In this document: piece by piece, positions 26,012 through 35,009 of the stretch
How positions within the stretch are numbered: the first letter of the stretch is position 1
Layout: each line of letters starts with the position of its first letter
Source: Hymenobacter jeollabukensis
Lineage (GTDB): Bacteria > Bacteroidota > Bacteroidia > Cytophagales > Hymenobacteraceae
DNA length: 64,000 nt
Assembly (NCBI RefSeq): GCF_005771675.1
Contig: NZ_VAJM01000002.1
Coordinates: forward strand, 1-64,000
Direction of reading: 5' to 3'
Notes under the pieces: generated by a model
What the model was told of the DNA's origin: nothing
Database searches by the model: none
The model's input: only the letters and a program-made list of their open reading frames with translations
Made by a program: the position numbers and the translations under genes

Positions 26012-27631
26012 TTACCGCTGGTTGCGCAGCTGGAACTGGCTGAACGACACCGTTTCCGCTTCCGCGCCCTGGGCAATCAGGCCCACGCGCACGCCCCGGT
26101 CCCAGGGCGGCAGGTAGGTACCGTTGATGGCGAAGCCCTCGGTGCGCAGCGGTTCCCAGTGGCGGCCGCCGTCGGGGCTGTAGGCGAAACGGTATCGGCT
26201 GCCGCCCCAGCACTCCAGGCGCAGGCCCAGCGCGGCGCCGGGCTCCAGCAGCACGTCGGCCAGGCGGTTTTTCTTACCCGATTTCACGTGCCAGAGCTGC
26301 AGGCGGTTGTCGCCGAAGGCCAACACGAGGGCGTTGTACGGGTCGCCCACGGCGCCGAGGCCGGCGAAGGTGCCCTCAGCCAGCGCGGCGGCATCCACCA
26401 CCACGCTGGCGGTGTAAGTGGCGGCGTAGGTGCGGCGGGCCAGCAGACTGCCCAGGCGGGCCGGGCTGGCGCCCAGGTGCAGCCGGTTATCGGCCAGGGC
26501 CAGGCGGGGCAGCACGCCCACGGGCCACTGCCAGCCCAGGTCCAGGGTTTCGCCCCCGAAGTGGTCGGTCACGTTCAGCGCACTCACGTCGGCCAGCGGG
26601 GCGGCCTGGGGGCTGTTGTTCACGAATTCGGGCCAGCCCTGGGCGTTCCAGGTGAATTCGCTCAGCAGGCCCTGCCGGCCCACAAACTCGTGGCTGTTGG
26701 CGGCGTAGGCGTGGTGCAACAAGAACCAGCGGCCGTCCTTTTCGGCCACGGTGCCGTGGCCGGGGCACTTCCAAGTGCTGTTGTCGGTCAGGATGGGGTT
26801 CTGCGGGCACTTCTCCCAGGGGCCGAGCAAGGTGCGCGAGCGAGCCACGCCCTCGGCGTAGGTGCAGTACTTGCCGCAGCAGGCGTTGCCGGCGTAGAAC
26901 ATGTAGAAGTAGCCGCCGTGGCGCACCATGGCCGAGCCTTCCACCAACGGCCCTTCCCAGGGCGCGTCGTTGCGAAACAGCTCGTGGCGCGCGCCCGTCA
27001 GCTGCAGCGTCTGCTCGTCGATTTGCTGGGCCCAGATGGGCGTGGGCTCGTTGCGGCTGTTGCCGTCGTTTTTCCAGACCAGGTGCAGCACGCCGTGCTC
27101 GTCGCGGACGGGGTAGCCGTCGATGGAACCGGCCGCTTCGCTCACCAGCGGGCCGTGGTCGGTGTAGGGGCCCTCGGGACGCTCGGCGCTGGCTACGGCC
27201 ACGCTGAGCACGCCGCCGCGCTGGCGGGCGGTGTAGTAGAGGTACACCCGGCCGCCCTCGTAGAACAGCTCCGGCGCCCAGAAATTCGAGTCGCACCAGT
27301 CGGGCAGGCGGCCGGGAAACACGTGGCTCACCAGCTCCCAGTGGATCAGGTCGTGGCTTTTGAAGATGGGAAACACGGCGCCCCACTCGGCCGTGGTGGC
27401 CGAGGCGTAGTACGCGTCGCCAATGCGGCAGATGGTCGGGTCGGGAAAGTCGCCGGGCAGCACCAGCCGGTCGTAGCTGACGCGGGCGGGCGCGGCGGGA
27501 GCGTGCAGTTCCGTCTGGGGCGCGTGCCAGGCGGTGTCCGGCAACGAAGCCAGCGGGCTCGATTCGAAGTCGAATAACACGGCAGGGAAGGTTGAGGTGG
27601 GAAATGGGGCCAACCAGGCAAGCCTCGTCAA
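26012..27631 (-). CDS. Glycoside hydrolase family 43 protein
   Basis: Up to 539 aa; the first codon at 27631 is TTG and a GTG 17 codons in is an equally good start, so the N-terminus is unsettled. The five-bladed propeller domain carries the catalytic trio of GH43: PGDFPDPTI (Asp base), GSIDGYPVRDE (Asp) and GPLVEGSAMVRH (Glu acid). WAPELFYEGGRVYLYY is also typical. The C-terminal ~200 residues form a beta-sandwich domain of the GH43 C2 type (LGAVGDPYNALVLAF; WGGSRYRFAYSPDGGRHWEPL). GH43 enzymes act on xylan and arabinan side chains or galactans. No signal peptide is visible, unless the start lies further upstream. Neighbouring galM and galK suggest galactose-containing oligosaccharides, by inference only. 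Confidence 0.85.
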   Translation of the reverse strand: MTRLAWLAPFPTSTFPAVLFDFESSPLASLPDTAWHAPQTELHAPAAPARVSYDRLVLPGDFPDPTICRIGDAYYASATTAEWGAVFPIFKSHDLIHWELVSHVFPGRLPDWCDSNFWAPELFYEGGRVYLYYTARQRGGVLSVAVASAERPEGPYTDHGPLVSEAAGSIDGYPVRDEHGVLHLVWKNDGNSRNEPTPIWAQQIDEQTLQLTGARHELFRNDAPWEGPLVEGSAMVRHGGYFYMFYAGNACCGKYCTYAEGVARSRTLLGPWEKCPQNPILTDNSTWKCPGHGTVAEKDGRWFLLHHAYAANSHEFVGRQGLLSEFTWNAQGWPEFVNNSPQAAPLADVSALNVTDHFGGETLDLGWQWPVGVLPRLALADNRLHLGASPARLGSLLARRTYAATYTASVVVDAAALAEGTFAGLGAVGDPYNALVLAFGDNRLQLWHVKSGKKNRLADVLLEPGAALGLRLECWGGSRYRFAYSPDGGRHWEPLRTEGFAINGTYLPPWDRGVRVGLIAQGAEAETVSFSQFQLRNQR

Positions 27632-28050
27632 CGCCTGGCCGCCGCGCCTCCCCGAACGTCCGGTGTTCGGTCAAAAGGCGGGCCAAACCAGTGTTAGCTT
27701 TAGGACTTACCAGGGAAAGATTGTACCTGCTATACAACTTCGACTTAACCCGGAAAAGCGTGCGGCGGCAACGAAAAACGCCGAACGTAGTGGGATATCC
27801 AATGGTTCGGCGTTTTCGACTTTTCGAAGTTAGCGAAACTCTTCGCAAACAAACTCAGTAGTTGCGCCTTTTTTTGCTCAAAACCCCGGTTTAGGCGCCG
27901 AAAACCCGGAAATAACCGCCGAACTTGGCGCGCAGTTGTCCGCAATGCCTGGCGTTTCTCGCCGGAGCCCGCCCGGGCCGGCGTTGGCCGCGCTTCTCAA
28001 ATCTGCGTACCTCATAGGCCAGTTGCCGCCCGTCCTTACTCCTTGATTCT
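27632..28050. other. Divergent region between GH43 and galK
   Basis: 419 bases. The main structure is a hairpin with arms AAAACGCCGAAC (to 27786) and GTTCGGCGTTTT (27805-27816), loop containing GGATATCC; it could be an attenuator or operator. No TAnnTTTG element found on either strand. No gene. Confidence 0.5.
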
Positions 28051-29259
28051 ATGCCTGCTCAAACCGTTGCTACCGCCTTCCAACGTCATTTCGGCTACGC
28101 CGCGTCGCTGCTGGTGCGCGCCCCCGGCCGCGTCAACCTCATCGGGGAGCACACCGACTACAACCTGGGCTACGTGCTGCCGGCGGCCATCGACAAGGAA
28201 ATCTACTTCGCCGTGGGCCTGAACAGCGGCAGCGAAATCCGCCTCGTCTCGCACGATCTGAACGACTGCTGCACCGTGGCCGTGGACCAGCTGCACCGCA
28301 CCGACACGCAGTGGGCCAACTACCTGCTGGGCGTGGCCGCGCAGCTGCAGAAGCGCGGCGTGGTGCTGGCCGGCTTCGACTGCGTGTTCGGCGGCAACAT
28401 TCCGGTGGGCGCGGGGATGTCGTCGTCGGCGGCGGTGGAGTGTGGGCTGGCCTTTGCCCTAGATCAGCTGCTGGGCACGCACATTGATAAGATGACCCTG
28501 GCCCACGTGGCCCAGAAGGCCGAGCACGAATACGCCGGCGTCATGTGCGGGCTCATGGACCAGTTTGCCAGTTTGTTCGGCCGCCCCAGCCAGGTGGTGC
28601 GCCTCGACTGCCGCTCCCTGGAATACGAGTATTTCCCCTTCGATACCGGGGCCTGCCGCATCGTGCTCTGCAACTCCGGCGTGAAGCACAGCCTGGCCGA
28701 CTCGGAATACAACAAGCGCCGCCAGGAGTGCGAGCGGGGCGTGCACATTCTGCAGCAGCATTACCCCGAGGTGAAAAGCCTGCGCGACGCCACCCTGGCC
28801 CAGCTGGAGCAGCACCAGGCCGAATTCGACGCGGTAACCTACCGCCGCTGCCGCTACGTGGTGCAGGAAAACCAGCGCGTGCTCGACGCCTGCGCGTCCC
28901 TGCAGCGCCACGACTTAGCCGGTTTCGGCCAGCTGATGCACGCCTCCCACGCCGGCCTGCGCGACGATTACGAGGTGAGCTGCACCGAGCTGGACGTGCT
29001 GGAGGAAGCCGCCCGCGGCCTGCCCGGCGTGTACGGCGCCCGCATGATGGGGGGCGGCTTCGGCGGCTGCACCATCAATCTGGTAGCCCCCGAGCAGGTC
29101 GACAGCTTTATCAGCACGGTCAGCCAGGCCTACCAGCGGCGCTTCGGCCGCGAGCTGGAAACCTACCAGACCAGCATCGTAGGCGGCGTGTCGGAGGCCG
29201 ATATCAACGAGCTGCCCGTGGTAAACAAAACCGCCCCGGCACCCGAAGACTGCGCTTGA
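28051..29259 (+). CDS. galK: Galactokinase
   Basis: 402 aa. GHMP kinase with the galactokinase signature APGRVNLIGEHTDYN (residues ~24-38), the ATP-binding GNIPVGAGMSSSAAVE (~115-130) and the C-terminal GGGFGGCTINLV. It phosphorylates galactose at O1, the first step of the Leloir pathway; galT and galE are not in the window. It is transcribed divergently from GH43-galM, and the 419-base region between them is the likely control point. It ends in a strong hairpin. Confidence 0.95.
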   Translation: MPAQTVATAFQRHFGYAASLLVRAPGRVNLIGEHTDYNLGYVLPAAIDKEIYFAVGLNSGSEIRLVSHDLNDCCTVAVDQLHRTDTQWANYLLGVAAQLQKRGVVLAGFDCVFGGNIPVGAGMSSSAAVECGLAFALDQLLGTHIDKMTLAHVAQKAEHEYAGVMCGLMDQFASLFGRPSQVVRLDCRSLEYEYFPFDTGACRIVLCNSGVKHSLADSEYNKRRQECERGVHILQQHYPEVKSLRDATLAQLEQHQAEFDAVTYRRCRYVVQENQRVLDACASLQRHDLAGFGQLMHASHAGLRDDYEVSCTELDVLEEAARGLPGVYGARMMGGGFGGCTINLVAPEQVDSFISTVSQAYQRRFGRELETYQTSIVGGVSEADINELPVVNKTAPAPEDCA

Positions 29260-29276
29260 GTTGCCGGTATAGAAGA

Positions 29277-29308
29277 AAGGCCGTCGTGCTGCACAGCACG
29301 ACGGCCTT
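29277..29308 (+). terminator. galK terminator
   Basis: AAGGCCGTCGTGCT (29277-29290) pairs perfectly with AGCACGACGGCCTT (29295-29308), loop GCAC, followed by GTTATT. Confidence 0.8.
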
Positions 29309-29356
29309 GTTATTACTACGCGGCCTCTGCCCTGACAAAGACCACCACCGGGACTA

Positions 29357-30061
29357 TTACAGGTCGAACTTCACGCCGAAGCCCAGCGTCAGGATTTCGT
29401 GCACGCCCAGTCCGCCGAGGTTGGTGAAGATGCTCGACAGGTACAGGTCGTTGGTGCCCAGCTCGTAGTAGGCCCCCAGGGTGCGCGGGTGCCCGTAGCG
29501 GTTGCGGCCGATGACGCGGCTAACCTTGCCGCCCACGAAGCCACCCACCCGCGTGCGCGACGACCACCAGTAATAGCCCTTTTCGTACTTCCCGTCGCGG
29601 GAGTTGTTGAGCCCGCTGCTGGCCGTATGACTCACGAAACCGCCCACCGAGAAGGGGCGCAGCTGCCAGCGGCCCTGGGCCACGGGCAGCGTCCAGGGCG
29701 AGTAGGCGGCCTTGGCGGTGAAAATGCCCATGGGGGTGATGCTGTACTTGCTCGGCACGTAGCCCGCCAGCACGTCGATATCGACGCGGCCGCGCAGGGT
29801 GGTGTAGCCCACGCCGGCCGTAATCAGGCCCTGGCCGGCGGCGGTTTGCAGGATGAGGTGGTGCGGACGGTACCAGGGCTGGGCCGTGAGGCCGGTGGGA
29901 GCCACGGCCGCCGCCGGTTCGGCCGGCTCGGGCTCGGCGGCGGGCGCTGCAGCCAGGGCCAGGCTAAGCGTATCAGGAGTGGCGGCGGATGCGGCCGATT
30001 GAGCGGCGGCGGGCAACAGCGAGGCCAGCAGCAGGAGCGGAAGCAGGAGGGCGCGGCGCAT
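29357..30061 (-). CDS. Hypothetical exported, probably beta-barrel protein
   Basis: 234 aa with a signal peptide (MRRALLLPLLLLASLLPAAAQ) and an Ala/Pro/Glu-rich linker (residues ~25-60). From 65 on it shows alternating amphipathic strands rich in Gly/Tyr/aromatic residues (GVGYTTLRGRVDIDVLAGYV, VGGFVGGKVSRVIG) and ends ILTLGFGVKFDL, as expected for an outer membrane barrel. No family name recognised. Its ATG overlaps the TAA of the upstream phosphoesterase gene (TAATG), so the two are almost certainly co-translated. Confidence 0.75.
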   Translation of the reverse strand: MRRALLLPLLLLASLLPAAAQSAASAATPDTLSLALAAAPAAEPEPAEPAAAVAPTGLTAQPWYRPHHLILQTAAGQGLITAGVGYTTLRGRVDIDVLAGYVPSKYSITPMGIFTAKAAYSPWTLPVAQGRWQLRPFSVGGFVSHTASSGLNNSRDGKYEKGYYWWSSRTRVGGFVGGKVSRVIGRNRYGHPRTLGAYYELGTNDLYLSSIFTNLGGLGVHEILTLGFGVKFDL

Positions 30062-30921
30062 TAGTACTGCACGGTATCAAGCTTGAACTCCTTCTCGCCC
30101 CAGAGCGTGAGCACCACGTACTGGCGCTTTTCGAAGCTGTACGAGTTGATGAACGTGAGCCCGTTCTCGTAGGGCTGCCCGATGCTGAAGTCGTGCTTGT
30201 GGCCGTTCAGCTCGAAGGCCACGCGCGGGGCCGTGCTCAGCGCCTGCACGTAGGGCGACACCAGCTGCGGGTCGAAGTCCAGGTCGTGGGGCGGCACGTG
30301 GCTCATCACCACCTGCCGACTGATACCGGGACCAGGGCTGGCCAGGGCCTGCTGCACCCACGGCACGTCGGGCACGCGGCCGTTGAAGCCGTACTCCCGC
30401 CCGTTGGTATCCACCAGCACGAAGCGCGTGTGGCCGTACTCGAAGCTATAGTTCAGCGGCCCATACACTTTTTGGTACGCCTCGCGCCCGTTGGCCACGA
30501 GGTCGTGGTTGCCGATGACGGTCAGGTAGGGCACGTTGAGCTTCTTGAGCCGGTCGTGCACCCAGCGCATTTCGCGGATCAGGCCGAAATCGGAAATGTC
30601 GCCGGAAATAGCCACGAAGGCCACGTTGCGCTGCTGGTTCACGCTCTGCGTGAAGGCTTCGGCCTCCTCGTAGAAGCGCTGCGAGTCGCCGACGAATACG
30701 AAGCGCACCGTGTCGCCGCCCGAGGGGTTGGGCTGCTGCCGCAGGCGCTCCAGGTTTTTGCGCGTCAGGTCACTATATGCTTCCGGCGTGCGGGTTTCGT
30801 TGGGGCTGAACTCAATCAGGTCGCAGCCCGAGAGCAGGCTGCCGAGCAGCAGCGCCGCGCCGGTCAGCAGACCAGCGCGCCCGCGCAGCAGCGTGTGGTA
30901 GAAGGTGGAAAGTTGCGGCAT
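30061..30921 (-). CDS. Lipoprotein metallophosphoesterase (calcineurin-like)
   Basis: 286 aa. The leader ends in a lipobox (LLSGC, Cys ~33), so the enzyme is lipid-anchored. Metal-ligand motifs in order: FVFVGDSQ (GDxx), AISGDISDFG, VIGNHD, VVMSHVPPHD and LNGHKHDF, the complete set for a binuclear phosphoesterase. The substrate is unknown; envelope location suggests a nucleotide or phospholipid-headgroup phosphate. First gene of a two-gene unit with the barrel protein at 29357. Confidence 0.86.
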   Translation of the reverse strand: MPQLSTFYHTLLRGRAGLLTGAALLLGSLLSGCDLIEFSPNETRTPEAYSDLTRKNLERLRQQPNPSGGDTVRFVFVGDSQRFYEEAEAFTQSVNQQRNVAFVAISGDISDFGLIREMRWVHDRLKKLNVPYLTVIGNHDLVANGREAYQKVYGPLNYSFEYGHTRFVLVDTNGREYGFNGRVPDVPWVQQALASPGPGISRQVVMSHVPPHDLDFDPQLVSPYVQALSTAPRVAFELNGHKHDFSIGQPYENGLTFINSYSFEKRQYVVLTLWGEKEFKLDTVQY

Positions 30922-31104
30922 ATGCAGGACACCGGGCCACGGTTGGGTGTGGAGTTGGCCACGGTGGTGTCGGGTGCATATACCGTCCGTTATGCGCTTT
31001 GGTTAATTAAAAATCTTTAATCCATTGCACTAGTCTCGGATTAATTGCTTAATTGCCTGGTTTTCGCAACCTGTTTGGCCCGACGTACGGCCCCGCCTAC
31101 GCTC

Positions 31105-31140
31105 AACGGCCCGCTTCTCCATCCGAAAAAGCGGGCCGTG
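31105..31140. terminator. Hairpin between phosphoesterase unit and subtilase gene
   Basis: AACGGCCCGCTT pairs with AAGCGGGCCGTG; downstream of the minus-strand subtilase. No T tract. Confidence 0.5.
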
Positions 31141-31179
31141 GCATTTAGATCAGGTCTGGTCGGGAGGCGGTGCCGGTGG

Positions 31180-34100
31180 TTATTTCAGCACCTGCAAGGT
31201 CTGGCTCTGGCCGTCGGGCAGCAGCAGGCGCAGGGAATACACGCCGGCGGCCAGGGTTTCGGTATTCAGCTCCAGCTGCTGGGCCTGCCCGCTGAGCTGC
31301 ACCGGCTGACGGCGCAGCTCCCGGCCCAACGCATCGGTGAGCAGCAGCGTACCGGCACCGGCTTTGGCCGCCTGCACGTTCACCGTCAGGCGCCCGCCGA
31401 AGGGCACCGGGTAGGCCGAAAACTGCATCAGCGCGGCCGTCGACTTGGTACCGGTGATGATGTACTCCATGCGCACGTCGGTCAGGTAGAGGTTGTTGCC
31501 GTTGTCGTTGAGGTTGGCGAAGCGCACCACGACGTTACCGGTGAAGTTGGCGGGCAGCAGGGCGGGCAGCGACACCGTTTCGCTGCGCCACTGGCTGGCG
31601 GTGCTGGGCGCCCAGGGCGTCGTCACGTAGCCCGTGACGGTGGCCAGCGCCGCGCCGCGCTTGAGGTAGCCGGTAGGCTGAAAGGTCTGGCCGCAGTCGG
31701 TGCTGATGTCCACCCGCAGGCCGTCGTTGTAGCTGGCGCTGTAGGGGGCGTACGCCACGGCAAACCGCACCGCCACCGGGTTACCGCCGCTGGCTTGCGC
31801 GGGGCGGGCCAGCAGGTATTCCTCGGCGGTGCGGTTGGTGTACTCGTAGTCGTTCACGTAGGGCACGCGGCGGCTGGTGTTATCCGGCCCCATCACGGTG
31901 CCGGGGCTCAACTGCCAGGTGTAGCCCCCGTTCGGGTCGACCACGCGCCAGTTCGCGGGCGGAAATACGGTCGTGCGGAACTCCTCGACGTAGGGGCCAT
32001 TCGACGCTGCGACTACCGTGAGCAGGTTGGTTTCGGTGCGGGTGTTGGTGCCGTACTGGTTGGTGGAGGTCAGGGTGATGCTGTAGGTCCCGGTCTGGCT
32101 GAAGAGCACCTGCGGGTCTTGCGAAGTAGCCGAGGTGCCGCCCACGAAGCTCACGCCCGCGCTGGGCGCCACCGTCCACTGCCAGCTGGTGGGCGCGAGC
32201 TGCGAGCGGTCCTGCAGCTGCACGGCGGTGCCCACGCAGGCCTGCGCGTTCAGCACGCCAATGGCGGCCAGCGGGGCTTCACTGCAGTTGCTGAGCACGG
32301 CGGGGCGTAGCAGGGCGCGGGTGCGGCGGCCCACCAGGCCGCTGGCGCCGCGGGCCCGAATGGCAAACCATTGTTCCCCGGTGCCCACCACCGGCAGGCT
32401 CACGGTGGTGCCCGTCACGTTGGTTACCGAATCCATGTACATGGTGCCCAGGCGTAGCACGTCGTAGCTGGTGGCGCCGGGCACGGCGTCCCAGGCCAGG
32501 GTGGTGCTGGCGCGGCACACGGCGGTGGCGCGCAGGTTGGCGGCCACGCCGGCAATGGTGATGTTGGCGTCCGACTCATCCTGCTGGGTGCCGCGGCGCA
32601 CGCGCAGGCGGGCCTGACCCGAGGGCGTGATGCTGGCCGGAATAGCCCAGTTGAAGTAGCGGTCGGCGGCCGGAATAGTCGAGGAAATGGTCGTCCAGGT
32701 GGCGCCGTTGTTCAGGGTGTATTCCAGGGTGAAGGGGTCGGTGCCGGGGGCGGCGTTCCAGCGCACGGCCTCGGTTTCGCCGGGCACGAAGCCCTCCCCG
32801 CCCAGCGGGTAGGTCATTTCCACCCGGTCGTCGAGCCAGGTGTAGAGCAGGTAGTAGCGCTGCGGGCCCTGCGGCACGGCCCGGCCGTTGATGGTCAGGG
32901 TGTAAGTACCGGCGGCGGGCAGGTCCAGCGTCACCTGCTCGGCGTTGTTGAGGGTGTCGCGGCCGCGCACGGCCACCGAGTTGAGGGCCGCTACCGTGGG
33001 CGTGGGATTGAGAATCCAGGGCTGGTAGGCGGTGCCACCGGGCGCGGTCAGGGTCAGATCAAGGTCGTTGACGAGGTTTTTGCGCGAGCTGGCGGCGGCT
33101 TCGTAGTCGGGCCAGTACAGCATCACGCGCAGCTGGCGCTGGCCGGTGGGCACCGTGATGGTGTGGGTGCGGGTGACGCCCTGCGTGAGGCTGTCGAGCT
33201 GGTACGAATGGTCTTCGAGCACCCGCACGGCGCGCAGCGCGTCGATGCGGCCGTAGCCGAAGCGGTAGTCGGGGCCGGCGTTGCCCAGGTCCTCGGCCGT
33301 GTTCATCAGCGCCGCTTTCACCAGGGCGGCCGGGGCTTCGGCGCCGTTGTTGATGGCCTTGTGGGCGTGCATCAGCTGGGCCACCACCCCGCTCACCGCC
33401 GGGCACGACATGGAGGTGCCCGTCAGGGCGGCGTAGGTGTTGTCGGGCTGCGTCGACCACACGCTGGTGCCCACGGCGCACACCTCGGGCTTGAGGCGGC
33501 CGTCGGTGGCCGGCCCGCGCGACGAGGAGGAGTTCAGCAGGTCATTGTAGCTCAGGTTGCCCACGGTCATCACGTTCTTGGCCACCTTATGCCCGCCGGT
33601 GATGTTGCCCCAGGTGGCCCCGGCGCCGTAGTTGCAGTTCGACGCGCCCTCGTTGCCGGAGGAGAAGACGTGCAGCATCAGGGGCAGCTGCCGGCTCATC
33701 TGGTCCATCTGCCGGGCAAAGGAGGTGTAGCCCGCGTTGCAGCCGTTGCTGTAAGAGTTGCTGGTGATGCGGATGCGGCGCGTGCCGTAGTGCGTCGGCG
33801 CGCTGTTGATGTTGTTGGGGTAGGAGTAATAGTAGTTGAAGGCGCCCACGGCCTGCCCGCGGTAGCGCGGGTCGAGGTTGCCGGCGCCCATGATGATGCC
33901 GGCCACATGGTCGCCGTGGGTGCCGCCATCCGGGCCGGCGCTGGTCTGGTCGAGGCGGCCCTGGAAGTCGATGTGCGGGCCGATGAGGCCGTCGTCGCCG
34001 TGGGCCACGTTCACGCCGGTGCCATCGTAGTGGCGGCCGGCGCCGTAGTCAGCGGCGAGGGTGTTGGCGCGGTGGTCGGTGCGGCCGCGGTTGTTGTCGT

Positions 34101-34731
34101 GCACGGGGTCGGGGGCCACGTACTCCACGCTGGCCACCCAGGGCCGGGCGGCCAGGGCCGCCAGATCGGCGCTGGGCACGGTCAGGGTCATCTGGCGGGA
34201 AAAATCCAGGCGCTCCGTCACCGCGTAGCCGGCCGCCTTGAAGGCCAGGGCCGCTTCATCGGGCTGAATAGTGGGATGAAAGCCCACTACTACGGCCACC
34301 CGCCCGCCGCCGCGCAGGGCGTAGGCCGGGGTGCTGCCCTGGGCCAGCAGGCCCGAGTACTTCCAGGCGGCCTGCACCGGCACCACGCTGCGGATACCGA
34401 AGCCTTGCAGGCGGCCGCGGTCGAGCGTGGTGGGCAGGGCGGCCACGTAGGCATTCTGGGGCAGGTAGTCGAGCAGCTGCACGCCCAGGGCCCTCAGGGT
34501 GCGGTGCTGGTCGGCGGTGGGCAGCTGCGCAAACTGCAGGACGCGGTAGTACTTACCCTGCCAGACCTCCGCCGCCACGGCCGGCCCGGGGTGAGCGGCC
34601 CAGGCGGCGAAATTGGCCGATATGGTCGGCGTGCCGCTGGCCAGCAGCAGCTTAGGCGCCGGCGTCTGGGCCTGCAGCGCGGGGGCGCCCAAGGCCAGGG
34701 CCGCCAGCAGCAGCGCGTTGAGGTGTTTCAT
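31180..34731 (-). CDS. S8 family serine peptidase exported by type IX secretion
   Basis: 1183 aa from the ATG at 34731 (MKHLNALLLAALALGAPAL), which puts the signal peptide at the N-terminus; the frame extends 19 codons upstream. The subtilisin triad is present: Asp in VNVAHGDDGLIGP (the Asp-region is unusual, lacking VIDTG), His in THGDHVAGIIMG, Ser in TGTSMSCPAVSG. Beyond the catalytic domain come Ig/fibronectin-like and PKD-like beta domains (SWQWTVAPSAGVSFVG; GTYSITLTSTNQYG). The last ~80 residues (from about YPVPFGGRLTV to LQTLQVLK) form a type A T9SS sorting domain. So the protease is secreted and attached at the cell surface. No other T9SS gene is in the window. Confidence 0.92.
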   Translation of the reverse strand: MKHLNALLLAALALGAPALQAQTPAPKLLLASGTPTISANFAAWAAHPGPAVAAEVWQGKYYRVLQFAQLPTADQHRTLRALGVQLLDYLPQNAYVAALPTTLDRGRLQGFGIRSVVPVQAAWKYSGLLAQGSTPAYALRGGGRVAVVVGFHPTIQPDEAALAFKAAGYAVTERLDFSRQMTLTVPSADLAALAARPWVASVEYVAPDPVHDNNRGRTDHRANTLAADYGAGRHYDGTGVNVAHGDDGLIGPHIDFQGRLDQTSAGPDGGTHGDHVAGIIMGAGNLDPRYRGQAVGAFNYYYSYPNNINSAPTHYGTRRIRITSNSYSNGCNAGYTSFARQMDQMSRQLPLMLHVFSSGNEGASNCNYGAGATWGNITGGHKVAKNVMTVGNLSYNDLLNSSSSRGPATDGRLKPEVCAVGTSVWSTQPDNTYAALTGTSMSCPAVSGVVAQLMHAHKAINNGAEAPAALVKAALMNTAEDLGNAGPDYRFGYGRIDALRAVRVLEDHSYQLDSLTQGVTRTHTITVPTGQRQLRVMLYWPDYEAAASSRKNLVNDLDLTLTAPGGTAYQPWILNPTPTVAALNSVAVRGRDTLNNAEQVTLDLPAAGTYTLTINGRAVPQGPQRYYLLYTWLDDRVEMTYPLGGEGFVPGETEAVRWNAAPGTDPFTLEYTLNNGATWTTISSTIPAADRYFNWAIPASITPSGQARLRVRRGTQQDESDANITIAGVAANLRATAVCRASTTLAWDAVPGATSYDVLRLGTMYMDSVTNVTGTTVSLPVVGTGEQWFAIRARGASGLVGRRTRALLRPAVLSNCSEAPLAAIGVLNAQACVGTAVQLQDRSQLAPTSWQWTVAPSAGVSFVGGTSATSQDPQVLFSQTGTYSITLTSTNQYGTNTRTETNLLTVVAASNGPYVEEFRTTVFPPANWRVVDPNGGYTWQLSPGTVMGPDNTSRRVPYVNDYEYTNRTAEEYLLARPAQASGGNPVAVRFAVAYAPYSASYNDGLRVDISTDCGQTFQPTGYLKRGAALATVTGYVTTPWAPSTASQWRSETVSLPALLPANFTGNVVVRFANLNDNGNNLYLTDVRMEYIITGTKSTAALMQFSAYPVPFGGRLTVNVQAAKAGAGTLLLTDALGRELRRQPVQLSGQAQQLELNTETLAAGVYSLRLLLPDGQSQTLQVLK

Positions 34732-34874
34732 GCGAAAGAGGCAGGATAAGTAAGAACGATGAAGCGTTGAGTGGCAGCAAAATACCAAAAAGCCTCACCG
34801 TTTCTTCATTTTTCTCCGCCTGCTCGAACATCGCACCACCGCCTGGGAAGTGCAGACGCTTTTCTATAAACACC

Positions 34875-34924
34875 GAAGCGCAGCCACCGCGGCCCGGACG
34901 ATTGGGCGTTGGTGGCTGCGCTTC
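34875..34924 (-). terminator. Hairpin downstream of the regulator-TrxR gene
   Basis: GAAGCGCAGCCACC (34875-34888) pairs perfectly with GGTGGCTGCGCTTC (34911-34924). It lies beyond the 3' end of the minus-strand gene ending at 35010. Confidence 0.6.
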
Positions 34925-35009
34925 TCAGTTGGTGCAGGGTACGAGGAATTTCCTTGACTACGTCGACCTTCGGTTCGCTCTGCTCAGGATGGTGTTCTGC
35001 TATACCGCT

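Noticed and set aside
33163-34749. 528-codon frame antisense to the subtilase gene
   Set aside because: No signature; overlaps the catalytic domain coding sequence entirely.
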